Shown here piece after piece: positions 1 to 6,212 of a DNA stretch of 12,263 bases. The notes under the pieces were generated by a model, which saw only the letters and a list, made by a program, of their open reading frames with translations, was not told where the DNA came from and ran no database searches. Origin of the DNA: Palsa-513 sp036510225 (lineage in GTDB: Bacteria > Actinomycetota > Thermoleophilia > Solirubrobacterales > Solirubrobacteraceae). The translations under genes were made by a program, and so were the position numbers. Where the stretch lies: contig DATCEH010000050.1 of the NCBI GenBank assembly GCA_036510225.1, forward strand, positions 1-12,263, written 5' to 3'. Within the stretch, counting starts at the first letter, position 1, and every line of letters begins with the position of its first letter.

Positions 1-357
1 GACCGCGACGAGGATCTCGTCCCGGTCTCCGGGCGCCCGCCGAGCCTGATCCACAGGCCGTCGGGCTGCCACTTTCACCCGCGGTGCCCGTATTCCCAGC
101 CCGAGCACACACGGATCGATCCGCAGATCGCGCCCGTCGCCGGCCGGCCGGGTCACGCCGTCGCGTGTCTGCTGGCACCCGACGCCCGGCGAGCGATCTG
201 GGGCGAGTTGCGCAGGGGACGCGACGCCGAGCGGGCGGCGGGAATCGCAGGGCTCGAGGTCTCCGCCGTCGAATCGGACGCGAACCCGATGCCGACGGTG
301 GCGGAGATCGAGGCGGACGCTGGTCCGATCCCGGCGGGCGAGGAGCGCGACGCGTGA
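1..357 (+). CDS. oppD: Oligopeptide ABC transporter ATPase, OppD type (C-terminal part only)
   Basis: Only the last 118 residues are in the window; the nucleotide-binding domain lies upstream. What remains is the oligo_HPY-type C-terminal extension of peptide/nickel importer ATPases: GRPPSL, then PSGCHFHPRCP, then GHAVAC. In sister ATPases of this window the extension has four Cys spaced C-x5-C-x6-C-x17/19-C. Here C23, C29 and C56 (window numbering) are present, but the third position is His36. After C56 comes a long tail of about 62 residues that is acidic near its end and is absent from the other ATPases here. The TGA stop (355-357) overlaps the GTG of the next gene by four bases, so the two are translationally coupled. 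Family assignment is firm from the neighbour and the motif; the substrate is unknown. Confidence 0.85.
   Translation, partial: DRDEDLVPVSGRPPSLIHRPSGCHFHPRCPYSQPEHTRIDPQIAPVAGRPGHAVACLLAPDARRAIWGELRRGRDAERAAGIAGLEVSAVESDANPMPTVAEIEADAGPIPAGEERDA
341..345 (+). promoter_or_regulatory. Shine-Dalgarno AGGAG deciding the oppF start
   Basis: AGGAG ends 8 nt before the GTG at 354. It fixes the start at GTG 354 rather than at the in-frame ATG at 84, which would place 90 extra Arg/Gly-rich residues in a frame that only shadows the upstream gene. Confidence 0.7.
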
Positions 358-1406
358 ACAGCGCGACCGCCGAGCCGCCCCTGGTCGAGGTCCGCGACCT
401 GGTCAAGCACTTCCCGATCACGAAGGGAATCCTCCTCCAGCGGAAGGTCGGCGCGGTCCGAGCGGTCGACGGCCTGAGCTTCGAGGTCCGCCGGGGCGAG
501 ACGCTCGGCATCGTCGGGGAGACCGGCTGCGGGAAGTCGACGACCGCCCGCCTGATCATGCGCCTGCTCGACGCGACCGCCGGCGAGGTCCATTTCGAAG
601 GCCGGGACATCACACGCCTGAAGGGCGACGAGCTCAAGAAGCTCCGACGCGAGATGCAGATGATCTTCCAGGACCCGTACTCCGCCCTCAATCCCCGGAA
701 GACGGTCGGCTCGGTGATCTCCGACCCGTTCAAGATCCACGGGCTCGAACCCGACCCGGCCGAGCGCAAGCGGAAGGTCCAGGAGCTGATGGACACGGTC
801 GGGCTCAACCCCGAGCACTACAACCGCTATCCGCACGAGTTCTCCGGCGGGCAGCGCCAGCGGATCGGAATCGCCCGGGCGCTGGCGCTCAAGCCGAAGC
901 TGCTGATCGCCGACGAGCCGGTCTCGGCCCTCGACGTGTCGATCCAGGCGCAGGTGCTCAACCTCCTCCGGGCGCTGCAGCGGGAGTTCGGGATAACGCT
1001 GATCTTCATCGCCCACGACCTCTCCGTCGTACGTCACATGTGCGACCGGGTGATGGTCATGTACCTCGGCCGGGCAGCCGAGCTGGCCCCCAGCGAGTCG
1101 CTCTACCACTTCCCGCGCCATCCCTACACCGGCGCGCTGCTCTCGGCGGTCCCGGTCGCCGACCCGAGCGGCGCCGGACGGGAGCGGGCGATCCTGACCG
1201 GAGACGTCCCGAGTCCGGCGAATCCGCCGTCGGCCTGCCGCTTCCACACGCGCTGCCCGAAGGCACAGGAGAAGTGCGGGATCGACGACCCGCCGCTCGA
1301 GGACAAGGGCAACAGGACGCTCGCCGCCTGTCACTTCCCGCTGACCCGGGACGAGGCCGACGCCCTGCTGCCAGCCGGGCTGCGTCGGCGTCCCGCGGTG
1401 GGCTAG
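354..1406 (+). CDS. oppF: Oligopeptide ABC transporter ATPase, OppF type (first importer)
   Basis: ATP-hydrolysing subunit of a peptide/nickel-type importer, acting at the cytoplasmic face as the partner of the OppD whose end precedes it. The protein has 350 residues from GTG 354, normal for OppF/DppF. Visible motifs are Walker A GETGCGKST (55-63), Q-loop Gln106, signature FSGGQ (163-167), Walker B LLIADEP (183-189) and H-loop His221. The C-terminal oligo_HPY extension (about 255-335) carries Cys295, Cys301, Cys308 and Cys326. This pattern resembles the tail that binds a [4Fe-4S] cluster in characterised Opp/Dpp ATPases such as mycobacterial OppD; that this one binds a cluster is inference. 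The gene overlaps the upstream stop by GTGA and is the last of its operon. The next gene downstream is convergent and belongs to a second, paralogous importer. Substrate unknown. Confidence 0.93.
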   Translation: MNSATAEPPLVEVRDLVKHFPITKGILLQRKVGAVRAVDGLSFEVRRGETLGIVGETGCGKSTTARLIMRLLDATAGEVHFEGRDITRLKGDELKKLRREMQMIFQDPYSALNPRKTVGSVISDPFKIHGLEPDPAERKRKVQELMDTVGLNPEHYNRYPHEFSGGQRQRIGIARALALKPKLLIADEPVSALDVSIQAQVLNLLRALQREFGITLIFIAHDLSVVRHMCDRVMVMYLGRAAELAPSESLYHFPRHPYTGALLSAVPVADPSGAGRERAILTGDVPSPANPPSACRFHTRCPKAQEKCGIDDPPLEDKGNRTLAACHFPLTRDEADALLPAGLRRRPAVG

Positions 1407-1551
1407 GGCCGGTGGGGTTCGGACTCGGGTTTCGACCTTGTGGGGCCGGGGCGGGTGCGCGTCGGGCGCGCGGGCGCGGGGGGTGGGATCGATCGACCGG
1501 AATCCTGCCGGGCGGCGAACGAGGATGCTGAGACCTTCATCGCGAAATGGT

Positions 1552-1566
1552 TGCCTGACTCAGGCA
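1552..1566. terminator. Small palindrome, candidate weak bidirectional terminator
   Basis: TGCCTGA-C-TCAGGCA is a perfect 7-bp inverted repeat around one central base; as RNA it would form about 5 bp with a 5-nt loop. It lies 146 nt past the plus-strand oppF stop and about 270 nt past the minus-strand oppF stop. No T-run follows on either strand, so any role in termination is weakly supported. Confidence 0.25.
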
Positions 1567-1580
1567 GCTAGTTTCCCTGG

Positions 1581-1633
1581 AGAGTTCCCTCCTCCCCCCA
1601 AGAGTCCCCTCCTCCCCTCCCCCCCAGTCCCCC
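1581..1633. repeat. 20-bp tandem repeat and polypyrimidine tract with G-quadruplex potential (minus strand)
   Basis: Positions 1581-1600 and 1601-1620 are tandem copies matching at 17 of 20 bases; both begin agagt and continue in C/T. The tract contains C-runs at 1594-1599 (6), 1606-1609 (4), 1614-1617 (4), 1619-1625 (7) and 1629-1633 (5). Read on the minus strand, the last four runs form G5-ACT-G7-A-G4-AGGA-G4, a classic intramolecular G-quadruplex pattern. It lies 200-250 nt downstream of the minus-strand oppF stop, so it could fold in that operon's 3' end. Confidence 0.6.
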
Positions 1634-1750
1634 GCAGAGCCCTCGCGCTCCCGACCTCCCGCGGGGGCCCGAGCGACGATCCTCGACGACATGCTCGCCT
1701 GCCAAGGGCCGCCGCGCGCGTGAGCCCACACCCGCCGCCGCAGAACATCA

Positions 1751-1771
1751 CCCGAAACGGGACCTGACCCC
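1751..1771. repeat. Possible REP/RAYT-flank-like motif
   Basis: CCCG-AAA-CGGG directly followed by ACCTGACCCC reads GGGGTCAGGTCCCG on the minus strand. GGGGTCAGGTCCC-like words often accompany REP-associated tyrosine transposase genes in diverse bacteria; this resemblance is from memory. No Y1 transposase remnant is recognisable nearby. Only one copy was seen in the window. Confidence 0.2.
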
Positions 1772-1832
1772 CAACAATGAGCGGAAATCGCCGAAGTCAC
1801 GCCCCGGCAGACCAGGCGCCCCGTCAGACGAG

Positions 1833-2933
1833 TCAGGACGGCTTCGGGAGCCCGTCGCCGGCGCTGAGTGGCGATGCGTTCGAGCGCGTCGTCGCCGCCA
1901 GCTCGGGCCCGGTGACGTTCAACGGGTGGTGGCAGGCGGCCAGGTGGCCGCCGGAGTACTCGGCGAGCGGCGGCTCGATCTCGCGGCAGATGTCGGTCGC
2001 GTGGGGGCAGCGGGTGTGGAAGCGGCAGCCGGTCGGCGGGTTGATCGGGTTGGGCGGCTCGCCCGAGAGGACGGTGCGCGTCCGGGCACGGTTCTCGCGG
2101 GGGTCGGGGATCGGGATCGCGGCGAGCAGGGCGCTCGTGTAGGGGTGGATCGGCTTGTCGTACAGATCGTCGGCGGCTGACAGCTCCATCACCTTGCCGA
2201 GGTACATCACGGCGACCCGATCGGAGACGTGGCGGACGACCGAGAGATCGTGGGCGACGAAGATGTAGGAGAGGCCGAGCGTCTCCTGGAGCTCCTCGAG
2301 AAGGTTGATGACCTGGGCTTGGATCGACACGTCGAGGGCTGAGACCGGCTCGTCGAGAAGGATCAGGCGGGGTTCGACGGCGAGCGCCCGGGCGATCCCG
2401 ATGCGCTGGCGCTGGCCGCCGGAGAACTCGTGGGGGAAGCGCTCGAGGTGCTCGGGGTTGAGACCGACCTGGGCGACCAGCTCGCGACTCTTGGCCTCGA
2501 TCTGGTCGCGGGGGACGCCGCGGGCCCGCAGCGGTGTGGCGATGATCTGCGAGATCCGCTTGCGCGGGTTCAGCGACGCCTGAGGGTCCTGGAAGACCAT
2601 CTGCATCTCGTGGCGGATCGGCTGGAGCTCGCTCCGCCCGGCCGAGGTGATGTCGCGGCCGCGGAAGCGCACGCTGCCCGACGTCGGCGGGACGAGGCGG
2701 ACGATCGACCGGATCAGGGTGCTCTTGCCGCACCCCGACTCGCCGACCACGCCGAGCGTCTCGCCCTCGGTCAGGCGCAGCGAGACGTCATCGACGGCGT
2801 GGACGTTGCCCGTCGTCCGGTTGACGAGGACGCCGGACTTGATCGGGAAGTAGACCTTCAGATGCTCGACCTCGAGCAGCGGCGTCGCCCCGACGGCGTC
2901 CGGCTCGGCGGCCGGGGCCGGCGCGGTGCTCAC
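1833..2933 (-). CDS. oppF: Oligopeptide ABC transporter ATPase, OppF type (second importer)
   Basis: Last gene of the minus-strand importer operon and second ATPase of the OppD/OppF pair. From GTG 2933 it has 366 residues. Motifs are Walker A GESGCGKST (64-72), Gln115, signature SGGQ (171-174), Walker B ILLDEP (191-196) and His228. The oligo_HPY tail has Cys303, Cys309, Cys316 and Cys334, a likely Fe-S-type motif. I chose GTG 2933 because it overlaps the stop of the small repeat ORF upstream by GTGA (2930-2933), the same junction used elsewhere in this operon. An alternative GTG at 2960 would add nine residues. Neither start has a strong Shine-Dalgarno, which suggests translation by coupling. 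It is clearly paralogous to the oppF at 354-1406, sharing for example EMQM(I/V)FQDP, LNPRK and HEFSGGQRQRIGIARAL. Substrate unknown. Confidence 0.92.
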   Translation of the reverse strand: MSTAPAPAAEPDAVGATPLLEVEHLKVYFPIKSGVLVNRTTGNVHAVDDVSLRLTEGETLGVVGESGCGKSTLIRSIVRLVPPTSGSVRFRGRDITSAGRSELQPIRHEMQMVFQDPQASLNPRKRISQIIATPLRARGVPRDQIEAKSRELVAQVGLNPEHLERFPHEFSGGQRQRIGIARALAVEPRLILLDEPVSALDVSIQAQVINLLEELQETLGLSYIFVAHDLSVVRHVSDRVAVMYLGKVMELSAADDLYDKPIHPYTSALLAAIPIPDPRENRARTRTVLSGEPPNPINPPTGCRFHTRCPHATDICREIEPPLAEYSGGHLAACHHPLNVTGPELAATTRSNASPLSAGDGLPKPS

Positions 2934-3076
2934 GCGTTCACCGGCCCGTCGGCCGCCCACAGGCTCACGACCTCGCCAATCCCGCGGAAGCTCACGACCT
3001 CGCCAATCCCGCGGAAGCTCACGACCTGGCCAATCCCGCGGAAGCTCACGACCTCGTCGCCCGCCCGCAGGCTCAC
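2930..3076 (-). CDS. Small repeat ORF (48 aa) bridging oppD and oppF
   Basis: A 48-residue frame fills the oppD-oppF gap exactly. Its GTG overlaps the oppD TGA as GTGA (3073-3076), and its own TGA overlaps the oppF GTG as GTGA (2930-2933). The product is five 9-residue units plus VNA: VSLRAGDEV, VSFRGIGQV, VSFRGIGEV twice, VSLWAADGP. No signal, membrane segment or known domain is visible. I do not recognise a family. It may encode a real small protein, or may simply keep ribosomes moving from oppD into oppF. No independent Shine-Dalgarno is seen. Because the unit is 27 bp, copy-number change would keep all frames. That the frame is open and flush at both ends is seen directly; expression is inference. 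Confidence 0.4.
   Translation of the reverse strand: MSLRAGDEVVSFRGIGQVVSFRGIGEVVSFRGIGEVVSLWAADGPVNA
2942..3076 (-). repeat. Array of five 27-bp tandem repeats, each with a GTGA stop/start
   Basis: Contiguous units on the minus strand run 3076-3050, 3049-3023, 3022-2996, 2995-2969 and 2968-2942. The third and fourth are identical and the second differs by one base (CAG for GAG). The first and last resemble each other (21 of 27) more than the middle three. Every unit begins GTGAGC, so each supplies a TGA in the oppD frame and an in-frame GTG in the mini-ORF frame; another GTGA follows at 2941. There are no spacers, so this is not CRISPR. Confidence 0.93.
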
Positions 3077-4158
3077 GAGATCACCGTCTCACCGGTCGCG
3101 AGGCCGATCGCGCCGTCGACGGTGCGGATGCGCCGCTTGACGGAGGGCTCCAGGAAGCACCGGTCGCGGTGGGCGGGGCTCCCGGGCAGGCGGGCCTCGA
3201 GCGCCGGCGGCTGGGTGCAGGCGTCGAAGGCGTGGGGGCAGCGCGGGCGGAAGTGGCAGCCGGCCGGCGCATTGAGGAGCGACGGCGGCTGGCCGGGGAT
3301 CGCCGGGAGGCGGGCGGAGCGGACGCGGTCGACGCGGGTGATCGACCCGAGCAGGCCCCAGGTATAGGGGTGCTGGGGGTCGTAGAAGAGGTCGTCGAGC
3401 GAGCCCTGCTCGACGATCTGGCCGGCATACATGACGATGATCCGGTCGGCGATGTCGGCAACCACGCCGAGGTCGTGGGTGACGAGCAGGATCCCGGCGC
3501 CGGTCTCCCGTCGCAGGAGGCCGAGCTCCTCCATGATCTGGGCCTGGATCGTCACGTCGAGGGCCGTCGTCGGCTCGTCGGCGATCAGCAGGCGGGGCGA
3601 GCAGGAGAGGGCCATCGCGATCATCACGCGCTGTCGCATGCCGCCGGAGAACTCGTGGGGAAAGGCCCGGCTGCGGTCGCGGGCGCGGGGGATGCCGACC
3701 CGCTCCATCAGCTCGACCGCCCGGGCCAGAGCGGCGTCGTGGGCGATCTCCTCGTGGGCGCGGATCTGCTCGACGATCTGCTCGCCGACCCGGACCACGG
3801 GGTTCAGCGAGCTCATCGGGTCCTGGAAGATCATCGCGATCTCGGCACCCCGAACCTCGCGCAGGGTGGCCTGGCTGGCGCCGATCAGCTCACGGCCGGA
3901 CAGCTTGGCGGAGCCGGCGATCGTCGCGTTCGGCGACTGGGTGAGGCCCATCAGCGTGAGGCCGGTGACCGACTTGCCGGACCCGGATTCGCCGACGACG
4001 GCGACGACCTCGCCCCGGCCGACGGTGAACGAGGCGTCCTCGACGGCGTGGACGACGCCCTGCTCGGTGCGGAACGAGACGCTCAGCCCGCTGACCTCGA
4101 GCAGGGTCGGCGGGGCGGCACCGGGATCGACGTCCGGTGGGGGGGCCGAGCCCGTCAC
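3073..4158 (-). CDS. oppD: Oligopeptide ABC transporter ATPase, OppD type (second importer)
   Basis: First ATPase of the minus-strand importer, 361 residues from GTG 4158. Motifs are Walker A GESGSGKS (56-63), Gln112, signature SGGM (171-174, the Met being typical of OppD/DppD rather than OppF), Walker B LLIADEP (190-196) and His228. The oligo_HPY tail carries Cys301, Cys307, Cys314 and Cys334, consistent with the proposed Fe-S-type tail of the family. GTG 4158 overlaps the TGA of the upstream permease by four bases (4155-4158) and has only a poor Shine-Dalgarno, so coupled translation is likely. At its 3' end the stop is embedded in the 27-bp repeat array, and every following repeat supplies another in-frame TGA. 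Function is confident at family level; the solute is unknown. Confidence 0.94.
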   Translation of the reverse strand: MTGSAPPPDVDPGAAPPTLLEVSGLSVSFRTEQGVVHAVEDASFTVGRGEVVAVVGESGSGKSVTGLTLMGLTQSPNATIAGSAKLSGRELIGASQATLREVRGAEIAMIFQDPMSSLNPVVRVGEQIVEQIRAHEEIAHDAALARAVELMERVGIPRARDRSRAFPHEFSGGMRQRVMIAMALSCSPRLLIADEPTTALDVTIQAQIMEELGLLRRETGAGILLVTHDLGVVADIADRIIVMYAGQIVEQGSLDDLFYDPQHPYTWGLLGSITRVDRVRSARLPAIPGQPPSLLNAPAGCHFRPRCPHAFDACTQPPALEARLPGSPAHRDRCFLEPSVKRRIRTVDGAIGLATGETVIS

Positions 4159-5105
4159 GACGACAGCCGGATCCGCGGGTCGAGCGCGGCGTAGAGGATG
4201 TCGACGATCGCCGAGAGGGCGACGACGGCGAACGCCGCGAAGACGGTGATCACGAGGATCGGGGGGACGTCGAGCCGGCCGATCGAGTCGCCGACGTACT
4301 TGCCGACGCCGTTGATGTTGAAGACCTCCTCGATCAGGATCGTCCCGCCGCCGAGCAGCGAGGCGAAGTCGAGGCCCCAGAGCGAGATCAGGGGGATCAT
4401 GCTGTTGCGCAGGGCGTGGCGGATCAGGACGCGCCGCTCGGAGATCCCCTTGGCCCGGGCCGTGCGGACGTAGTCCTCGCCGAGCGTGTCGAGCAGGCTC
4501 GACCGGAGGATCCGCGAGTAGATCCCGATGTAGAGGACGGCGAGCGTCATCCACGGGAGCAGCAGGTGCGAGAACCAGGCGCCGGGGTTCTGGGTCAGGG
4601 GGACGTAGTCGCCGAGCGGGAAGATCTTCGCCTTGTAGCCGAGGTAGTAGAGGGCGATGTCGCCGAGAAAGAAGGCCGGCATCGACAGGCCGATGAATGC
4701 CAGGACGGTCAGCACGCGGTCGAGGTAGCGGCCGGCCCGGATCGCCGAGAGGACGCCGAAGAGAACGCTGACCAGGAGCCAGATCACGGCGCCGCCGATC
4801 GTCACCGACAGCGTGGCCGGCAGGTCGTGGATGACCGTCTGGTCGACGTTGAGCTGCTGGGTGTAGGAGATCACCGACCCGTCGAAGATCTTCTCCATCG
4901 TCTTGACGTACTGGACGTAGATCGGCTTGTCGAAGCCCCACTCCCTGCGGATCGACTCGACCTGCGCCGGGGTCGAGTACTTGCCGGCCAGCCGGAAGGC
5001 CGGGTCGCCGCTGGGGATCGCCTGGAAGATCAGGAAGGTCAGCACGGAGGTCGCGAACATCACGAGGATCGCCGAGCCGATCCGCCGGACGACGAAGCGG
5101 GCCAT
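4155..5105 (-). CDS. oppB: Peptide/nickel-type ABC transporter permease, OppB/DppB type
   Basis: Integral membrane subunit of 316 residues, normal for OppB/DppB. Hydrophobic segments are visible near 9-30, 100-122, 131-156, 180-198, 234-260 and 282-306, giving the usual six helices, with a periplasm-side domain between helices 1 and 2. The EAA coupling loop that docks on the ATPases is YVRTARAKGISERRVLIRHALRN region, about 212-234, with the family-typical G-x9-R-x-A-LRN pattern. The C-terminus DPRIRLSS is typical. The ATG (5105-5103) shares one base with the TGA of the OppC-type gene upstream, and its own TGA overlaps oppD by four. In most operons of this family the B permease precedes C; here it follows. 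Confidence 0.93.
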   Translation of the reverse strand: MARFVVRRIGSAILVMFATSVLTFLIFQAIPSGDPAFRLAGKYSTPAQVESIRREWGFDKPIYVQYVKTMEKIFDGSVISYTQQLNVDQTVIHDLPATLSVTIGGAVIWLLVSVLFGVLSAIRAGRYLDRVLTVLAFIGLSMPAFFLGDIALYYLGYKAKIFPLGDYVPLTQNPGAWFSHLLLPWMTLAVLYIGIYSRILRSSLLDTLGEDYVRTARAKGISERRVLIRHALRNSMIPLISLWGLDFASLLGGGTILIEEVFNINGVGKYVGDSIGRLDVPPILVITVFAAFAVVALSAIVDILYAALDPRIRLSS

Positions 5106-6061
5106 CAGGGCTCGATCCGGAGCTTGGCGCGGGGGTCAAGGGCGTCGCGGACGCCATCGCCGAAGATGTTGATCCCGAGCACGCAGAGGACGAGCATCGT
5201 CCCCGGGACGAGCGTCAGGTGGATCGCGCCGGGGATCAGCCGGGTGCCGTCGCCGATCATCGTGCCCCAGGACGGACTCGGCGGCTGGACGCCGGCGCCG
5301 AGAAAGGACAGGGCCGCCTCGAGCAGGATCGACTGGGCGAGCTGGAGGGGGATCATCACGATCGCCAGGGTCGTCACGTTGGGGAGGATCTCACCGACCA
5401 TGATCCGCATGTGGCCGAGCCCCTGCTGGCGGGCGGCGTCGACGAAGTCCAGGCCGCGGACGGAGAGCACCTTGCCGCGGACGGGCCGGGCGACGTACGG
5501 GATATAGACGATCCCGATGATGATCGCCGGGACCAGGAGCGTCCCGCCGGTCAGCTTGACGAAGCCGAGGTTGAGGCCGCCGACGTTGACGATCACGCCG
5601 ACCGCCGCGCCGAAGACGATCACCGGATACGCCCAGATCACCTCGAGCACGCGGCTGATCACGCCGTCTGTGAAGCCGCGGAAGTAGCCGGCGACGATCC
5701 CGGCGAGCAGGCCGAAGATGATTGTGATCAGGGTCGCGACGGCGCCGATCTCGAGCGAGTTGCGCCCGCCGTAGAGCAGCCGGACGGCGACGTCGCGGCC
5801 CTCGGCGTCGGCCCCGAGGAAGAAGCGCCCGTGCCAGGTCGGTCCGATCGGCAGACCGGTCAGGGAGACGACGTCGACGGTCTTCGAGCCGATCCTGACG
5901 GTCTCGGTCTCGTGGTTGGCGCTCGGCGTCGTGTGGGCGATGTCGCTGGCGTAGACCGGCGCGAGCAGGCAGAGGACGACGATCCCGACGAAGAGCAGAC
6001 CGAAGGCGAGCGCGACGCGGTTGCGCCGCAGCCGCCGCCAGGCGATCTGGTAGGGCCCCAT
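5105..6061 (-). CDS. oppC: Peptide/nickel-type ABC transporter permease, OppC/DppC type
   Basis: Second membrane subunit, forming the channel with the OppB-type partner. From ATG 6061 it has 318 residues. Visible features are an N-terminal RRLRRNRVALAF followed by a first helix (17-36), then FLGADAEGRDVAVRLLYGGRNSL (81-103), typical of OppC, then helices to about 303. The EAA loop VDAARQQGLGHMRIMVGEILPN (207-228) and SFLGAGVQPPSPSWGTMI (252-269) are diagnostic. No Shine-Dalgarno precedes ATG 6061. The frame stays open upstream to a TGA at 6166, with GC-rich third positions and a plausible sequence (ELAGAAELGLAPE). It begins after AAAGGA plus 7 nt at an ATC (6151-6149), so the true N-terminus may be 30 residues longer. 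I keep ATG as the conservative start. Confidence 0.92.
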   Translation of the reverse strand: MGPYQIAWRRLRRNRVALAFGLLFVGIVVLCLLAPVYASDIAHTTPSANHETETVRIGSKTVDVVSLTGLPIGPTWHGRFFLGADAEGRDVAVRLLYGGRNSLEIGAVATLITIIFGLLAGIVAGYFRGFTDGVISRVLEVIWAYPVIVFGAAVGVIVNVGGLNLGFVKLTGGTLLVPAIIIGIVYIPYVARPVRGKVLSVRGLDFVDAARQQGLGHMRIMVGEILPNVTTLAIVMIPLQLAQSILLEAALSFLGAGVQPPSPSWGTMIGDGTRLIPGAIHLTLVPGTMLVLCVLGINIFGDGVRDALDPRAKLRIEP

Positions 6062-6148
6062 CTCGGGGGCGAGGCCGAGCTCTGCGGCGCCGGCCAGCTC
6101 GGGCGTGAGGCTTCCGGAGAACGCCGTCCCTGTCGTTGTCGCGGGGTC

Positions 6149-6164
6149 GATGCCCGTGTCCTTT
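6149..6164 (-). promoter_or_regulatory. Shine-Dalgarno plus possible ATC start of the OppC-type gene
   Basis: On the minus strand AAAGGA (6164-6159) is followed by 7 nt and then ATC (6151-6149), in frame with ATG 6061. No ATG, GTG or TTG lies between the in-frame TGA (6166-6164) and 6061. The 30 codons between read like coding DNA: 26 of 30 end in G or C. AUC/AUU starts are known but rare, as at infC. A sequencing error from ATG is the main alternative. Confidence 0.4.
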
Positions 6165-6169
6165 CAGTC

Positions 6170-6206
6170 GACGTCCCGGGGCGTCGGACCCTCGCCCCGG
6201 GACGTC
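6170..6206 (-). promoter_or_regulatory. Strong intercistronic stem-loop after the binding-protein gene
   Basis: A perfect 14-bp inverted repeat, GACGTCCCGGGGCG (6170-6183) against its complement (6193-6206), has a 9-nt loop. On the minus strand it begins 6 nt after the TAG of the solute-binding-protein gene and ends 5 nt before the AAAGGA ribosome site of the next gene. No T-run follows. Hairpins in this position in transporter operons usually stabilise the upstream binding-protein message or partly terminate transcription, giving an excess of binding protein over permease. That role is inference here; the stem is seen directly. Confidence 0.85.
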
Positions 6207-6212
6207 AGCCGC

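Larger units (their letters stand above)
1407..1832. other. Convergent intergenic region between two importer operons, no credible gene
   Basis: This is 426 bp between the stops of two converging oppF genes. Open frames here have no family resemblance, no convincing ribosome site and skewed composition, so I call none. Contents in order: a G-rich stretch (about 1407-1500); a short palindrome (1552-1566); two 20-bp imperfect tandem repeats merging into a C-rich tract (1581-1633); and a CCCG-AAA-CGGG mini-hairpin running into a GGGACCTGACCCC motif (1751-1771). No classic stem plus T-run terminator is evident for either strand, although both operons must end here. Confidence 0.7.

Noticed and set aside
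84..353. N-terminal extension of the first oppF back to ATG 84
   Set aside because: It overlaps the C-terminal coding part of the upstream OppD in another frame, is Arg/Gly-rich without ABC resemblance, and GTG 354 has AGGAG at the right distance and a GTGA overlap.
153..1334. Long open frame antisense to the first oppF
   Set aside because: Mirror frame of a GC-rich gene; composition Arg/Asp/Leu-rich and no recognisable domain.
1438..1767. 109-residue frame in the convergent intergenic region
   Set aside because: Crosses the low-complexity C-rich tract (Pro-rich product), with no ribosome site and no family resemblance.
3073..3075. TGA as a recoded (selenocysteine) or readthrough codon joining OppD to downstream sequence
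   Set aside because: The same frame meets another TGA every 27 bp through the array, so readthrough would add only nine residues at a time; no SECIS-like structure is evident.
2942..3076. CRISPR array
   Set aside because: The units are contiguous 27-mers with no unique spacers and no cas genes nearby.
4137..5507. Long plus-strand frame across the permease genes
   Set aside because: Antisense to two confidently identified permeases; its Asp/Arg-rich sequence is the typical GC-rich shadow.
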